From Gammaproteobacteria bacterium UBA6968 (lineage in GTDB: Bacteria > Pseudomonadota > Gammaproteobacteria > Pseudomonadales > Azotimanducaceae), in contig DJYW01000051.1 in assembly GCA_002450255.1 (NCBI GenBank), positions 13,556-22,273 on the forward strand: 8,718 nucleotides of DNA, written 5' to 3'. The translations under genes were made by a program, and so were the position numbers. Each line of letters starts with the position of its first letter. The stretch's first letter is position 1. Below the pieces are notes generated by a model that searched no databases, had not been told where the DNA came from, and saw only the letters and a program-made list of their open reading frames with translations. Below are positions 1-6,703 of the stretch, one piece after another.

Positions 1-2028
1 ATGGCCACCAATATCCCGCCGCACAATCTCACCGAAGTCGTTAATGCGTGTCTGGCATTGCTTGCTGACCCGGAGTTGGATATCGATGGGCTGATGGAGC
101 ACATCCAGGCGCCGGATTTTCCTACTGGCGGCATCATTAATGGACGCGCAGGTGTAGTGCAGGCCTATCGCACCGGTCGCGGTCGTATCTACGTTCGCGC
201 CAAAGCGGAGGTCGAGGTCGAGAGTAACGGCCGTGAACGCATCATCATTCACGAAATTCCTTATCAGCTGAATAAAGCTCGTCTAATCGAAAAGATAGCC
301 GAGCTGGTGAAAGAGAAGCGCATTGAGGGCATTTCTGAACTGCGTGACGAGTCGGATAAAGATGGCTTACGCGTGGTGATTGAGATTCGCCGCGGCGATT
401 CTGGAGAGGTCATCCTTAATAACTTGTACAGCCAAACTCAGCTGCAAACGGTATTCGGTATCAACTGCGTCGCGTTGGTGGATGGCCAGCCGCAAGTGCT
501 CAATCTCAAGCAAATGCTGCAGGCGTTTCTCTCGCATCGCGAAGAGGTGGTGACCCGCCGTACCTTATATCTTTTGCGTCGTGCGCGTCAGCGTGGCCAC
601 ATCCTCGAAGGGCAGGCGGTGGCGCTTGCAAACATCGACGCGGTTATTGAGTTAATTAAGCGCTCGCCTTCGGCAGCAGATGCTCGCGAGGCGCTTATCG
701 CACGTCGTTGGGAAGCCTCCGCTCTGTTCGAGCTATTAGAGCGCGTAGGGTCTGATGCCTGTCGCCCGGAAGGGTTGAGCGAAGCCTATGGCTTTGTCGA
801 CGGTTTGTATCGGCTTACCGAAGAGCAGGCTCAGGCTATTTTAGAAATTCGGCTGCATCGTCTAACCGCGATGGAGCAAACCAAGCTTATGGAAGATTAT
901 CAGGGCGTGGTGGATGAGATCGCTGACCTGCTCGACATTCTCGGTTCGCATGAGCGCCTGCGTTCTGTGGTTCATGAAGAGCTGGAAGCCATTCGGGATA
1001 CCTATGGTGATGAGCGTCGCACTGAAGTCGTTACCAGCCATCAGGATCTGTCCGACGAAGATCTGATCGAGGAAGAGGATCTGGTAGTAACCATTTCTCA
1101 CCAGGGCTACGCCAAAACCCAGGCGCTGGATATCTACCAGGCGCAGCGCCGCGGCGGGCGTGGCAAGGCCGCGGCGTCGGTGAAAGACGAAGACTTTATT
1201 GAGCATTTGGTTATTGCCAATTCTCACGACACGCTGCTGTGCTTCTCGGACCTGGGTAAGGTTTATTGGCTTCGCGTGTTCCAGATTCCGACAGGTAGTC
1301 GCGGTGCGAAAGGGCGGTCTATGGTCAATTTGTTGCCGCTCGCCGGCGGCGAGCGCATCACTGCTGTGCTGCCTATTCGTGAATATGCGTCGGACCATTT
1401 TGTTTTTATGGCAACCGCGAATGGCACGGTTAAAAAGACGCCGTTAGAACAGTTTTCCCGGCCTCGTCCTAGTGGCTTAATTGCGCTGGACTTGGAAGAG
1501 GACAACACCCTTATCGGCGCGGCCATCACCGATGGCAGTTGCGATGTCATGTTGTGCTCAAACGCGGCGAAAGCGGCTCGTTTCAAAGAGTCAGACGTAC
1601 GTGCCATGGGACGCTCAGCGAAAGGGGTGCGGGGTATCAAACTAGGGGCGGGTCAAAAAGTGATTTCTTTGCTTTTGCCAAGCGCCGCGGGCTACTTGCT
1701 GACGGCCAGTGAAAATGGTTATGGCAAGCGCACGCCGCTCGCTGACTTCCCAATGCGCGGAAGAGGCGCACAAGGGGTGATTGCTATGCAAACCAGTGAC
1801 CGTAACGGCAGACTCGTTGGCGCGGTGCAGGTGATTGATGGCGATGAGCTGATGCTGATCTCTAATATGGGCACGTTGGTGCGTACCAGCGCCGATGAAA
1901 TATCCTTGGTGGGACGCAACACCCAGGGTGTGCGGCTAATCAATCTCAAAGAAGGTGAGCTATTGAACAGCGTCGAGCGCATCGCGGAAAGCGTTGATCC
2001 TGACGACGAGTCTGACGCAGCTTCCTAA
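1..2028 (+). CDS. gyrA: DNA gyrase subunit A, C-terminal part (5' end outside window)
   Basis: Subunit A of the type II topoisomerase that introduces negative supercoils with GyrB. The frame is open from base 1 and ends at a TAA (2026-2028), giving 675 visible residues. The first ATG is an internal methionine matching E. coli Met178, so about 177 residues, including the winged-helix domain, the catalytic tyrosine and the quinolone-resistance region, lie upstream. Visible parts are the tower and coiled-coil regions (about residues 1-345, with motifs such as MATNIPPHNLTE, YRTGRG and LRDESDKDG) and then the beta-pinwheel C-terminal domain (about 360-660) that wraps DNA. The GyrA box QRRGGRG is at visible residues 382-388, the hallmark of gyrase as opposed to topoisomerase IV ParC. 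The acidic tail (VDPDDESDAAS) is shorter than in E. coli. No intrinsic terminator follows; serC starts 77 nt later. Identity is very secure. Confidence 0.98.
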   Translation: MATNIPPHNLTEVVNACLALLADPELDIDGLMEHIQAPDFPTGGIINGRAGVVQAYRTGRGRIYVRAKAEVEVESNGRERIIIHEIPYQLNKARLIEKIAELVKEKRIEGISELRDESDKDGLRVVIEIRRGDSGEVILNNLYSQTQLQTVFGINCVALVDGQPQVLNLKQMLQAFLSHREEVVTRRTLYLLRRARQRGHILEGQAVALANIDAVIELIKRSPSAADAREALIARRWEASALFELLERVGSDACRPEGLSEAYGFVDGLYRLTEEQAQAILEIRLHRLTAMEQTKLMEDYQGVVDEIADLLDILGSHERLRSVVHEELEAIRDTYGDERRTEVVTSHQDLSDEDLIEEEDLVVTISHQGYAKTQALDIYQAQRRGGRGKAAASVKDEDFIEHLVIANSHDTLLCFSDLGKVYWLRVFQIPTGSRGAKGRSMVNLLPLAGGERITAVLPIREYASDHFVFMATANGTVKKTPLEQFSRPRPSGLIALDLEEDNTLIGAAITDGSCDVMLCSNAAKAARFKESDVRAMGRSAKGVRGIKLGAGQKVISLLLPSAAGYLLTASENGYGKRTPLADFPMRGRGAQGVIAMQTSDRNGRLVGAVQVIDGDELMLISNMGTLVRTSADEISLVGRNTQGVRLINLKEGELLNSVERIAESVDPDDESDAAS

Positions 2029-2041
2029 CTGAATTCGCCCA

Positions 2042-2056
2042 ACATGAATTTCATGT
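2042..2056. repeat. Short palindrome in the gyrA-serC gap
   Basis: ACATGAA (2042-2048) and TTCATGT (2050-2056) form a perfect inverted repeat around a single central T. In RNA it could fold as a 5-bp stem (ACATG/CATGT) with a 5-nt loop. No run of T follows, so it does not look like an intrinsic terminator. It lies 50-64 nt upstream of the serC start and could be a protein-binding site, but a palindrome this short can arise by chance. The function is unknown. Confidence 0.4.
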
Positions 2057-2094
2057 CAGCTTGGTTATTGTGACCAGCAATCGATACCTTACTT

Positions 2095-2099
2095 GGGAG
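2095..2099 (+). promoter_or_regulatory. Shine-Dalgarno sequence that fixes the serC start
   Basis: GGGAG lies 6 nt before the GTG at 2106. This makes that GTG the likely start rather than the in-frame TTG at 2061, which would add 15 residues with no resemblance to SerC. Confidence 0.8.
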
Positions 2100-2105
2100 A
2101 CCACA

Positions 2106-3185
2106 GTGGCACGCGCATTTAATTTCTCCGCCGGACCGGCAGCCTTACCAACCGAAGTTTTAGAGCAAGCCCAAAACGAAATGCTGGATTATGCCGGATC
2201 GGGTATGTCCATCATGGAGATGAGCCACCGTAGCAAGATATTTGTTGATATTGCGGCGCAAGCCGAAGCTGACTTGCGCGAGTTGTTTGACATTTCCGAC
2301 GCTTACCACGTGTTATTTCTACAGGGTGGCGCGACTGGGCAATTTGCGTCTATCCCGCTTAATTTCACCCAGTCCGGCGACATTGTCGATTATGTCGATA
2401 CCGGTTCGTGGTCGAAAAAAGCGATCAAAGAGGCGGGCAAATATTGCAACGTTAACGTTGCAGCCTCTAGCGCAGACAGCAATTACAACTACATCCCAGA
2501 GCTAGAGTCCTGGCAGCTCAGCGACAACGCCCGATATCTGCACATTTGCTCGAATGAAACCATCGGCGGCGTGCAGTTCAAAGCGTTCCCAAATAGCAGC
2601 GTGCCACTGGTTGCTGATATGTCTTCGGACATCCTTTCGCGGCCAGTGGATGTGAATCAGTTTGGCCTCATCTATGCCGGCGCCCAGAAAAATATCGGTC
2701 CGGCAGGCTTGACGGTAATCATCGTTAGAAAGGATTTGTGCGGCACTGCACGCGCTGAAACCCCGACCTTTATCGACTTTGCTGTGCAGGCCGAAGCTGA
2801 TTCAATGTCCAATACGCCCCCTACCTATGGCTGGTATTTGGCGGGTCTCGTGTTTAAGTGGGCTAAGGCACAGGGTGGACTGGCTGCCATTGAAGCGCTG
2901 AATGAGGCGAAAGCCAGCGCGTTGTACAATGCGATAGAGGCCAGCAATTTTTATCATGCGCCTGTTGTGGCTAATGCTCGTTCGACCATGAATGTGCCAT
3001 TTACACTGGCCAATGCAGACTTAGATGCTGCTTTCTTGCAAGGGGCAGAAGAGCGCGGCCTCTTTAATTTGAAAGGTCATCGCAGCGTTGGAGGCATGCG
3101 TGCGAGCATTTACAATGCGGTTAGCTTGGCGGCGGTAGAAGCATTAGTGGCGTACATGAGCGAATTTGAAAATGAGCACGGATGA
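2106..3185 (+). CDS. serC: Phosphoserine aminotransferase (GTG start)
   Basis: PLP-dependent class V aminotransferase of the cytoplasm. It converts 3-phosphohydroxypyruvate plus glutamate to phosphoserine in serine synthesis, and the matching step of pyridoxal-phosphate synthesis. From the GTG the protein is 359 residues, close to E. coli SerC (362), and begins MARAFNFSAGPAALP, the typical N-terminus. Visible motifs are MSHRSK (39-44, substrate phosphate contact), FLQGGATGQF (71-80, cofactor-binding loop), TGSWSKKA (99-106, with the Trp expected to stack on PLP), the Schiff-base lysine K195 in GAQKNIGPAG, and HRSVGGMRASIYNA (325-338). A strong Shine-Dalgarno supports the GTG start. The last 14 nt overlap pheA, which suggests co-transcription and translational coupling. 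Placement after gyrA and before pheA matches the Pseudomonas-type cluster. Confidence 0.97.
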   Translation: MARAFNFSAGPAALPTEVLEQAQNEMLDYAGSGMSIMEMSHRSKIFVDIAAQAEADLRELFDISDAYHVLFLQGGATGQFASIPLNFTQSGDIVDYVDTGSWSKKAIKEAGKYCNVNVAASSADSNYNYIPELESWQLSDNARYLHICSNETIGGVQFKAFPNSSVPLVADMSSDILSRPVDVNQFGLIYAGAQKNIGPAGLTVIIVRKDLCGTARAETPTFIDFAVQAEADSMSNTPPTYGWYLAGLVFKWAKAQGGLAAIEALNEAKASALYNAIEASNFYHAPVVANARSTMNVPFTLANADLDAAFLQGAEERGLFNLKGHRSVGGMRASIYNAVSLAAVEALVAYMSEFENEHG

Positions 3186-4275
3186 AGACAAATTAAAATC
3201 GCTGCGCGAACGCATTGACCAAATCGACCGCCAGTTATTGCGTCTGCTGAACGATCGCGCAGAATGTGCCTTGGAAGTTGGCGTGGTCAAACAAAGCGAG
3301 CTGCAACAAGAGCTACCGGTCTTCTACCGGCCCGAGCGCGAGGCGCAAATTTTAAACCGTCTCATGCAGGAAAATACCGGTCCGCTTGCTGGTGATGATG
3401 TTGCCAGACTTTTCCGCGAAGTGATTTCCTGTTGTTTGAATATGGAAATGCCTCTCAAAGTGGCTTATTTCGGCCCAGAGGGGACTTACACCGAAGCTGC
3501 GGCTATTAAACAATTCGGCCACTTTGCCACCACAGTGCCTATGGCGAGCATCGATGAGGTGTTTCGCGAAGTGGCGTCTAGCGGCGCGCACTACGGTGTG
3601 GTGCCGGTGGAAAATTCCACAGAAGGTATGGTCAACCACACCCTGGATTGTTTCCTGAGTGCGCGAGTGCGCATCTGTGCCGAAGTGGAACTACCTATTC
3701 ATCACGCTTTTTTACGTCATCAGGCACATCAAGAACCGATAGCTGAAATCGTTTCACACGCGCAGAGTCTCGCGCAATGTCGAGGTTGGCTGGACCAACA
3801 CCATCCAGGTATTCCGCGGATAGCCGTGGCCAGCAATGCTGAGGCGGCAAAACAGGCGGCCGCGCGTCCCGATATTGCTGCCGTTGCTGGCGAAATGGCG
3901 GCGGAACGGTATGGTCTGCGCATTTTATCTGAATGTATTGAAGATCAACCGGATAACAAAACCCGGTTTTTGGTGATTGGCAAGCAAACCGTGGCCAGCA
4001 GTGGCGATGACAAAACCTCAATATTGGTGTCGGTGCGCAATGAACCCGGTGCTTTGCTGCGAGTGTTGGCACCGTTCGAACAGCACGGTATCTCGCTAAC
4101 ACGCATCGAAACCCGCCCAGCCCGATCCGGCGACTGGTCGTATGTTTTCTTTATCGACTTCGATGGACATGAAAGCGACGCTAGCGCACAAGGCGTTATT
4201 CTTGCGATTCGCGAAGTGGCACTGGAAGTCCGCATCCTGGGGTCTTACCCTAAGGCGATAAAGTCCTCTAGCTAG
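3172..4275 (+). CDS. pheA: Bifunctional chorismate mutase / prephenate dehydratase (P-protein)
   Basis: Converts chorismate to prephenate and then to phenylpyruvate for phenylalanine synthesis. The protein is 367 residues, as in Pseudomonas. An AroQ chorismate mutase domain covers about 5-93; R12, R29, K40, R56, E57 and E92 align with E. coli R11, R28, K39, R51, E52 and Q88. The prephenate dehydratase domain spans about 95-270, with GPEGTYTEAA (101-110), VVPVENSTEGMVNHT (143-157) and the catalytic KTRF motif (263-266). A C-terminal ACT domain (about 281-361) has EPGALL (291-296) and ETRP (313-316), matching the GALL and ESRP motifs that bind phenylalanine in feedback inhibition. The ATG at 3172 is preferred over the TTG at 3166; it has no strong Shine-Dalgarno and overlaps serC by 14 nt, so translation probably depends on coupling. 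A weak 7-bp hairpin (4263-4284, one G-U pair) straddles the stop, with no T-run after it. Confidence 0.97.
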   Translation: MSTDEDKLKSLRERIDQIDRQLLRLLNDRAECALEVGVVKQSELQQELPVFYRPEREAQILNRLMQENTGPLAGDDVARLFREVISCCLNMEMPLKVAYFGPEGTYTEAAAIKQFGHFATTVPMASIDEVFREVASSGAHYGVVPVENSTEGMVNHTLDCFLSARVRICAEVELPIHHAFLRHQAHQEPIAEIVSHAQSLAQCRGWLDQHHPGIPRIAVASNAEAAKQAAARPDIAAVAGEMAAERYGLRILSECIEDQPDNKTRFLVIGKQTVASSGDDKTSILVSVRNEPGALLRVLAPFEQHGISLTRIETRPARSGDWSYVFFIDFDGHESDASAQGVILAIREVALEVRILGSYPKAIKSSS

Positions 4276-4310
4276 CCAGAGGGCATGGGCTGCGTCACGC
4301 TAGTGGTAAC

Positions 4311-4350
4311 CGTCTACAACCGCTTGCAATCGCTTGCAACCGGTTGCAAC
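4311..4350. repeat. Four tandem 10-bp repeats, the first degenerate
   Basis: The units are CGTCTACAAC (4311-4320, 7 of 10 matches to the third unit), CGCTTGCAAT (4321-4330), CGCTTGCAAC (4331-4340) and CGGTTGCAAC (4341-4350). The period is exactly 10 bp, about one DNA helical turn, so each TTGCAA core faces the same side of the helix. The block is non-coding. Confidence 0.8.
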
Positions 4351-4365
4351 CCAAGCAAGCGTTGT
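4316..4365 (+). repeat. Imperfect inverted repeat enclosing the palindrome (possible RNA stem)
   Basis: ACAACCGCTTGC (4316-4327) can pair with GCAAGCGTTGT (4355-4365), giving 11 base pairs with one bulged C (4320). The enclosed segment contains the self-complementary TTGCAA-CCGG-TTGCAA, a 6-bp stem with a 4-nt loop. The second repeat unit (CGCTTGC, 4331-4337) could pair with the same 3' arm instead, so alternative folds are possible. No T-run follows, so this is not a standard intrinsic terminator. Confidence 0.5.
4334..4349. promoter_or_regulatory. Perfect 16-bp palindrome, possible operator
   Basis: TTGCAACCGGTTGCAA is identical to its reverse complement. The overlapping upstream segment TTGCAATCGCTTGCAA (4324-4339) is nearly palindromic, with one mismatched pair, and shares the central TTGCAA half-site. 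CG-centred palindromes of this size are typical of operators for LacI/GalR-family repressors, but assigning it to that family is inference from shape only. The site lies about 200 nt upstream of hisC and about 60 nt after the pheA stop. Confidence 0.45.
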
Positions 4366-4420
4366 GCCTCAGATGATCCAGGCCAAGGCCGGCCGCGTTT
4401 AAATTACACGAGCCGCCTGA

Positions 4421-4510
4421 CCCCTCGCTCACCATCACAGGCACCTGATACAAAGAACCACCTAAAACTCAAAAAACAGAACGAAAACAATAGAACGACA
4501 TAAAAACCCC
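4421..4510 (+). terminator. C-rich, G-poor stretch, possible Rho loading site
   Basis: By my count these 90 nt hold 30 C, 9 G, 9 T and 42 A. Unstructured RNA with C well above G downstream of a stop codon is the usual signature of a Rho utilization site. It could end the serC-pheA transcript, or be relieved by regulation to allow read-through into hisC. This is composition only; no termination point can be seen. Confidence 0.3.
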
Positions 4511-4523
4511 AGAAAAAGCGCCC

Positions 4524-4529
4524 TATAAA
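4524..4529 (+). promoter_or_regulatory. Weak candidate -10 element before hisC
   Basis: TATAAA lies 23 nt before the hisC ATG. No convincing -35 sits 16-18 nt upstream; the nearest resemblance (ACGACA, 4495-4500) is 23 nt away. If used, it would give a very short leader. This is a low-confidence call. Confidence 0.2.
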
Positions 4530-4552
4530 GAGAGCCACACCAGAGCTAAGAC

Positions 4553-5707
4553 ATGGAATTACTGCATCAAGTTAACGCGAATATCGCCGCACTCAATCCG
4601 TATCAGCCGGGCAAGCCGATTGATGCTGTCGCGCGGGAACTGGGCCTCACCGACATTGTTAAGCTGGCCAGCAACGAGAACCCTCGCGGTCCGGGCGAGC
4701 GAGTGCAGCAGGCGATTAGCGCGGCATCTACCGATCTATCGCGCTATCCCGACGGTGGCGGCTATACGCTGAAAGCCACCTTGGCTCAACATCTTGGCGT
4801 CCAACCAGAACAAATCACGCTGGGCAACGGCTCCAACGACGTTTTGGACTTAATGGCGCGGGTGGCGGTAGAGCCGGGTTTTGAAGCGATTGTGGCGGAA
4901 CACAGTTTTGTGGTGTATCGCCTCGCGGTTACCTGCTGTGGTGGCACGTTGGTGACCGCGCCGGCTAGTCAAGCGCCGGACAACCGATATGGCGCCGACC
5001 TTGACGCCATGCTCGCCTCGATTACGCCGAAAACCCGTGTGATATTTTTGGCCAACCCTAATAATCCGACTGGTACTTGGGTTAAGCGGGATGCGCTGAA
5101 AGCCTTTTTAGATCAGGTACCAGCCCACGTTTGGGTGGTACTCGACGAAGCTTATTTTGAGTATGTGGATGACCCCGAATATCCGGACGGCCTCGCGCTA
5201 CTTAGCGACTATCCCAATCTGTTGGTCACTCGAACCTTCTCTAAAATCCACGGTTTAGCCGCTTTGCGCTTGGGCTTTGGCGTGAGCCACCCAGAGTTGG
5301 CAGATCTCCTGAACCGCGTGCGCCAGCCGTTCAACGTTAACGCCATCGCCATGGCGGCGGCTTTGGCGGCGTTACAGGATCAGGAATTCATTAGCGAAAG
5401 CCAGCAACTGAATGCGGCGGGCTTGCGGCAAATGCGGACGGCTCTAGAGACGATGGGATACGACTGCATTCCCTCAGTGGGCAACTTCATCAGTTTCGAT
5501 TGTGGTGTGCCAGGTGGGACGTTATTTCAGGCGCTGCTGCAAGAAGGTGTGATCGTGCGTCCAATCGCGGAATACGGTTTACCGAATCACATTCGGGTCA
5601 GCATTGGTTTGCCGGCAGAAAACCAGCGCTTTATCGATGCGCTGCAAACTGTGCGTACAACGCTCGCGAGTACGCAAGCCGACGCCCAACATTCGGCACA
5701 ACAGTAG
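4553..5707 (+). CDS. hisC: Histidinol-phosphate/aromatic aminotransferase, HisC family
   Basis: PLP-dependent class I/II aminotransferase of 384 residues, somewhat longer than E. coli HisC (about 356). Visible motifs are LASNENPRGPG (38-48), the cofactor-binding region LGNGSNDVL (90-98), ANPNNPTG (167-174), LDEAYFEY (197-204, with D198 facing the pyridine nitrogen), and TFSKIHGLAALRLG (228-241), where K231 forms the Schiff base and R239 contacts phosphate. R348 in NHIRVSIG is the expected substrate-anchoring arginine. The family uses histidinol phosphate and imidazole acetol phosphate, and many members also transaminate phenylpyruvate or hydroxyphenylpyruvate. Its place between pheA and tyrA suggests an aromatic role, but the sequence alone does not decide. 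A weak Shine-Dalgarno (AGAG, 4542-4545) precedes the ATG. The C-terminal tail (about 370-384) is Ala/Gln-rich. It follows a 277-nt gap and is spaced 20 nt from tyrA. Confidence 0.93.
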   Translation: MELLHQVNANIAALNPYQPGKPIDAVARELGLTDIVKLASNENPRGPGERVQQAISAASTDLSRYPDGGGYTLKATLAQHLGVQPEQITLGNGSNDVLDLMARVAVEPGFEAIVAEHSFVVYRLAVTCCGGTLVTAPASQAPDNRYGADLDAMLASITPKTRVIFLANPNNPTGTWVKRDALKAFLDQVPAHVWVVLDEAYFEYVDDPEYPDGLALLSDYPNLLVTRTFSKIHGLAALRLGFGVSHPELADLLNRVRQPFNVNAIAMAAALAALQDQEFISESQQLNAAGLRQMRTALETMGYDCIPSVGNFISFDCGVPGGTLFQALLQEGVIVRPIAEYGLPNHIRVSIGLPAENQRFIDALQTVRTTLASTQADAQHSAQQ

Positions 5708-5727
5708 GTTACTGTGACCTCTGCTCA

Positions 5728-6678
5728 ATGTCCGCACCCAGCGGTCCATCTGCCAACGCGTACACCGGCGGCGCTGTGAAACCGGTTGTTGACGCATTTG
5801 TGAAGAAAGGCCAGCCGCTTGCTAAAGTCGCTATTGTTGGCGTGGGGCTTATCGGCGGTTCCTTTGCCGCGGCGCTGCGGCGCAATAACCTGGCGGACGA
5901 GATTTACGGTATTGAGGCAGATGCTGCCACCGGCCAGGAGGCCTTGGCGCTCGGCTTAGTGGACCAGTTAGTCGACGAGGTGCCCGCAGCAGCAGATTTG
6001 GTGGTTATCGCCATTCCTAGCGATCAAGTACACACCTGGGCACTGCATTTGCGTGAACACAGCGGATGCGTGTTGGATGTGGCCAGTGTGAAGGCCCCGA
6101 TCTTGGCGCATATTCAGGCGCACGGACCGTTGCCCGCGAATTTCGTTCCTTGTCATCCGATTAGCGGCTCCGAAAAAAGTGGTCCCGGTGCCGCCAAGGC
6201 AGAGTTGTTTGAGGATGCCATGGTGGCGTTGACGCCGACGGCGGCAACTTCCGCGGATGCGTTGACTTTGGCAGAGGCCTGTTGGCGATACATGGGCGCG
6301 CAAACCGAAAGACTTACGCCAGAGACCCATGACGAATTGCTCGCTCTGACTAGCCACTTACCCCATCTGTTAGCCTTTGCTTATATGCAGCAAATTGATG
6401 TCAGTCACCTGTCCTTTACCGGCGGCGGTTTCCGCGATTTCACGCGCATTGCCGCCGCTCATCCGGCCCTCTGGCTACGCATTTTTAGCTTAAATCGAAA
6501 ACCTTTGTTAAGCGCAGCTAAGGCATTCTCGGCGGACTTGCGGACTCTTATCGGACATCTGGAAAGCGGTGAGTCTGATGCCGCCCTGTCTATGATTGAG
6601 GCCGCCGCAGAAAAGCGCGGCCAATATCCAGACTCGACTTCAAACCAAACTCCAAAATCGGATGCCGATTTAAAGTAA
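5728..6678 (+). CDS. tyrA: Prephenate/arogenate (cyclohexadienyl) dehydrogenase
   Basis: Oxidative decarboxylation of prephenate to 4-hydroxyphenylpyruvate, or of arogenate to tyrosine. From the ATG at 5728 it is 316 residues. The Rossmann motif GVGLIG is at 38-43; E63, after the second strand (IYGIE), suggests NAD+ rather than NADP+. CHPISGSEKSG (142-152) holds the expected catalytic H143, followed by SHLPHLLAFAY (209-219) and GGGFRDFTRIAAAHP (232-246) of the helical dimerization domain. The frame is open further upstream inside hisC; ATG 5728 lies 20 nt after the hisC stop but has no clear Shine-Dalgarno. GTG 5776 and GTG 5800 are alternatives that would remove most of an N-terminal extension. 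There is no chorismate mutase domain as in E. coli TyrA, and no fused AroA domain as in Pseudomonas. The last ~18 residues are a polar tail. Confidence 0.93.
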   Translation: MSAPSGPSANAYTGGAVKPVVDAFVKKGQPLAKVAIVGVGLIGGSFAAALRRNNLADEIYGIEADAATGQEALALGLVDQLVDEVPAAADLVVIAIPSDQVHTWALHLREHSGCVLDVASVKAPILAHIQAHGPLPANFVPCHPISGSEKSGPGAAKAELFEDAMVALTPTAATSADALTLAEACWRYMGAQTERLTPETHDELLALTSHLPHLLAFAYMQQIDVSHLSFTGGGFRDFTRIAAAHPALWLRIFSLNRKPLLSAAKAFSADLRTLIGHLESGESDAALSMIEAAAEKRGQYPDSTSNQTPKSDADLK

Positions 6679-6692
6679 TGCAACGAGTGCCC

Positions 6693-6697
6693 AAAGG
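6693..6697 (+). promoter_or_regulatory. Shine-Dalgarno sequence that fixes the cmk start
   Basis: AAAGG ends 6 nt before the ATG at 6704. It abuts the in-frame TTG at 6698, too close for use, so ATG 6704 is the better start. Confidence 0.7.
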
Positions 6698-6703
6698 TTG
6701 TCT

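Larger units (their letters stand above)
4276..4552. other. Non-coding gap between pheA and hisC
   Basis: This 277-nt interval is the largest inside the amino-acid cluster, where other gaps are 25 nt or less. It holds, in order: a repeat/palindrome block (4311-4365); a GC-rich patch with the 8-bp palindrome GGCCGGCC (4387-4394); a C-rich, G-poor stretch (4421-4510); and an A-rich, T-poor stretch leading to hisC. A 72-codon frame (4285-4503) crosses it, but its product looks like no known protein and has a low-complexity Lys/Asn-rich end, so I do not call it a gene. The interval probably separates the serC-pheA and hisC-tyrA-cmk transcripts or carries their control elements. Confidence 0.6.

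Noticed and set aside
862..1398. 178-codon open frame on the - strand inside gyrA
   Set aside because: It is antisense to well-conserved gyrA coding sequence and its translation shows no protein-like motifs.
3259..3447. Possible loss of the chorismate mutase catalytic residue matching E. coli Q88
   Set aside because: Careful alignment pairs E. coli Q88 with E92 here, the residue found in Pseudomonas PheA; the nearby M93 matches Q89, so the site looks normal.
3695..4102. 135-codon open frame on the - strand inside pheA
   Set aside because: It is antisense to the prephenate dehydratase and ACT domains, with no independent support.
4263..4284. Hairpin over the pheA stop codon as an intrinsic terminator
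   Set aside because: The stem is short with a wobble pair and no run of T follows.
4387..4408. GGCCGGCC followed by a GTTTAAAT-like sequence, resembling a cloning polylinker
   Set aside because: GGCCGGCC is a rare-cutter site but the neighbouring sequence is not an exact PmeI or SwaI site, and no vector sequence surrounds it; chance in natural DNA is simpler.
4285..4503. 72-codon open frame between pheA and hisC
   Set aside because: It runs through the repeat block and the A-rich stretch, has no good Shine-Dalgarno, and its product is low-complexity with no recognisable domain.
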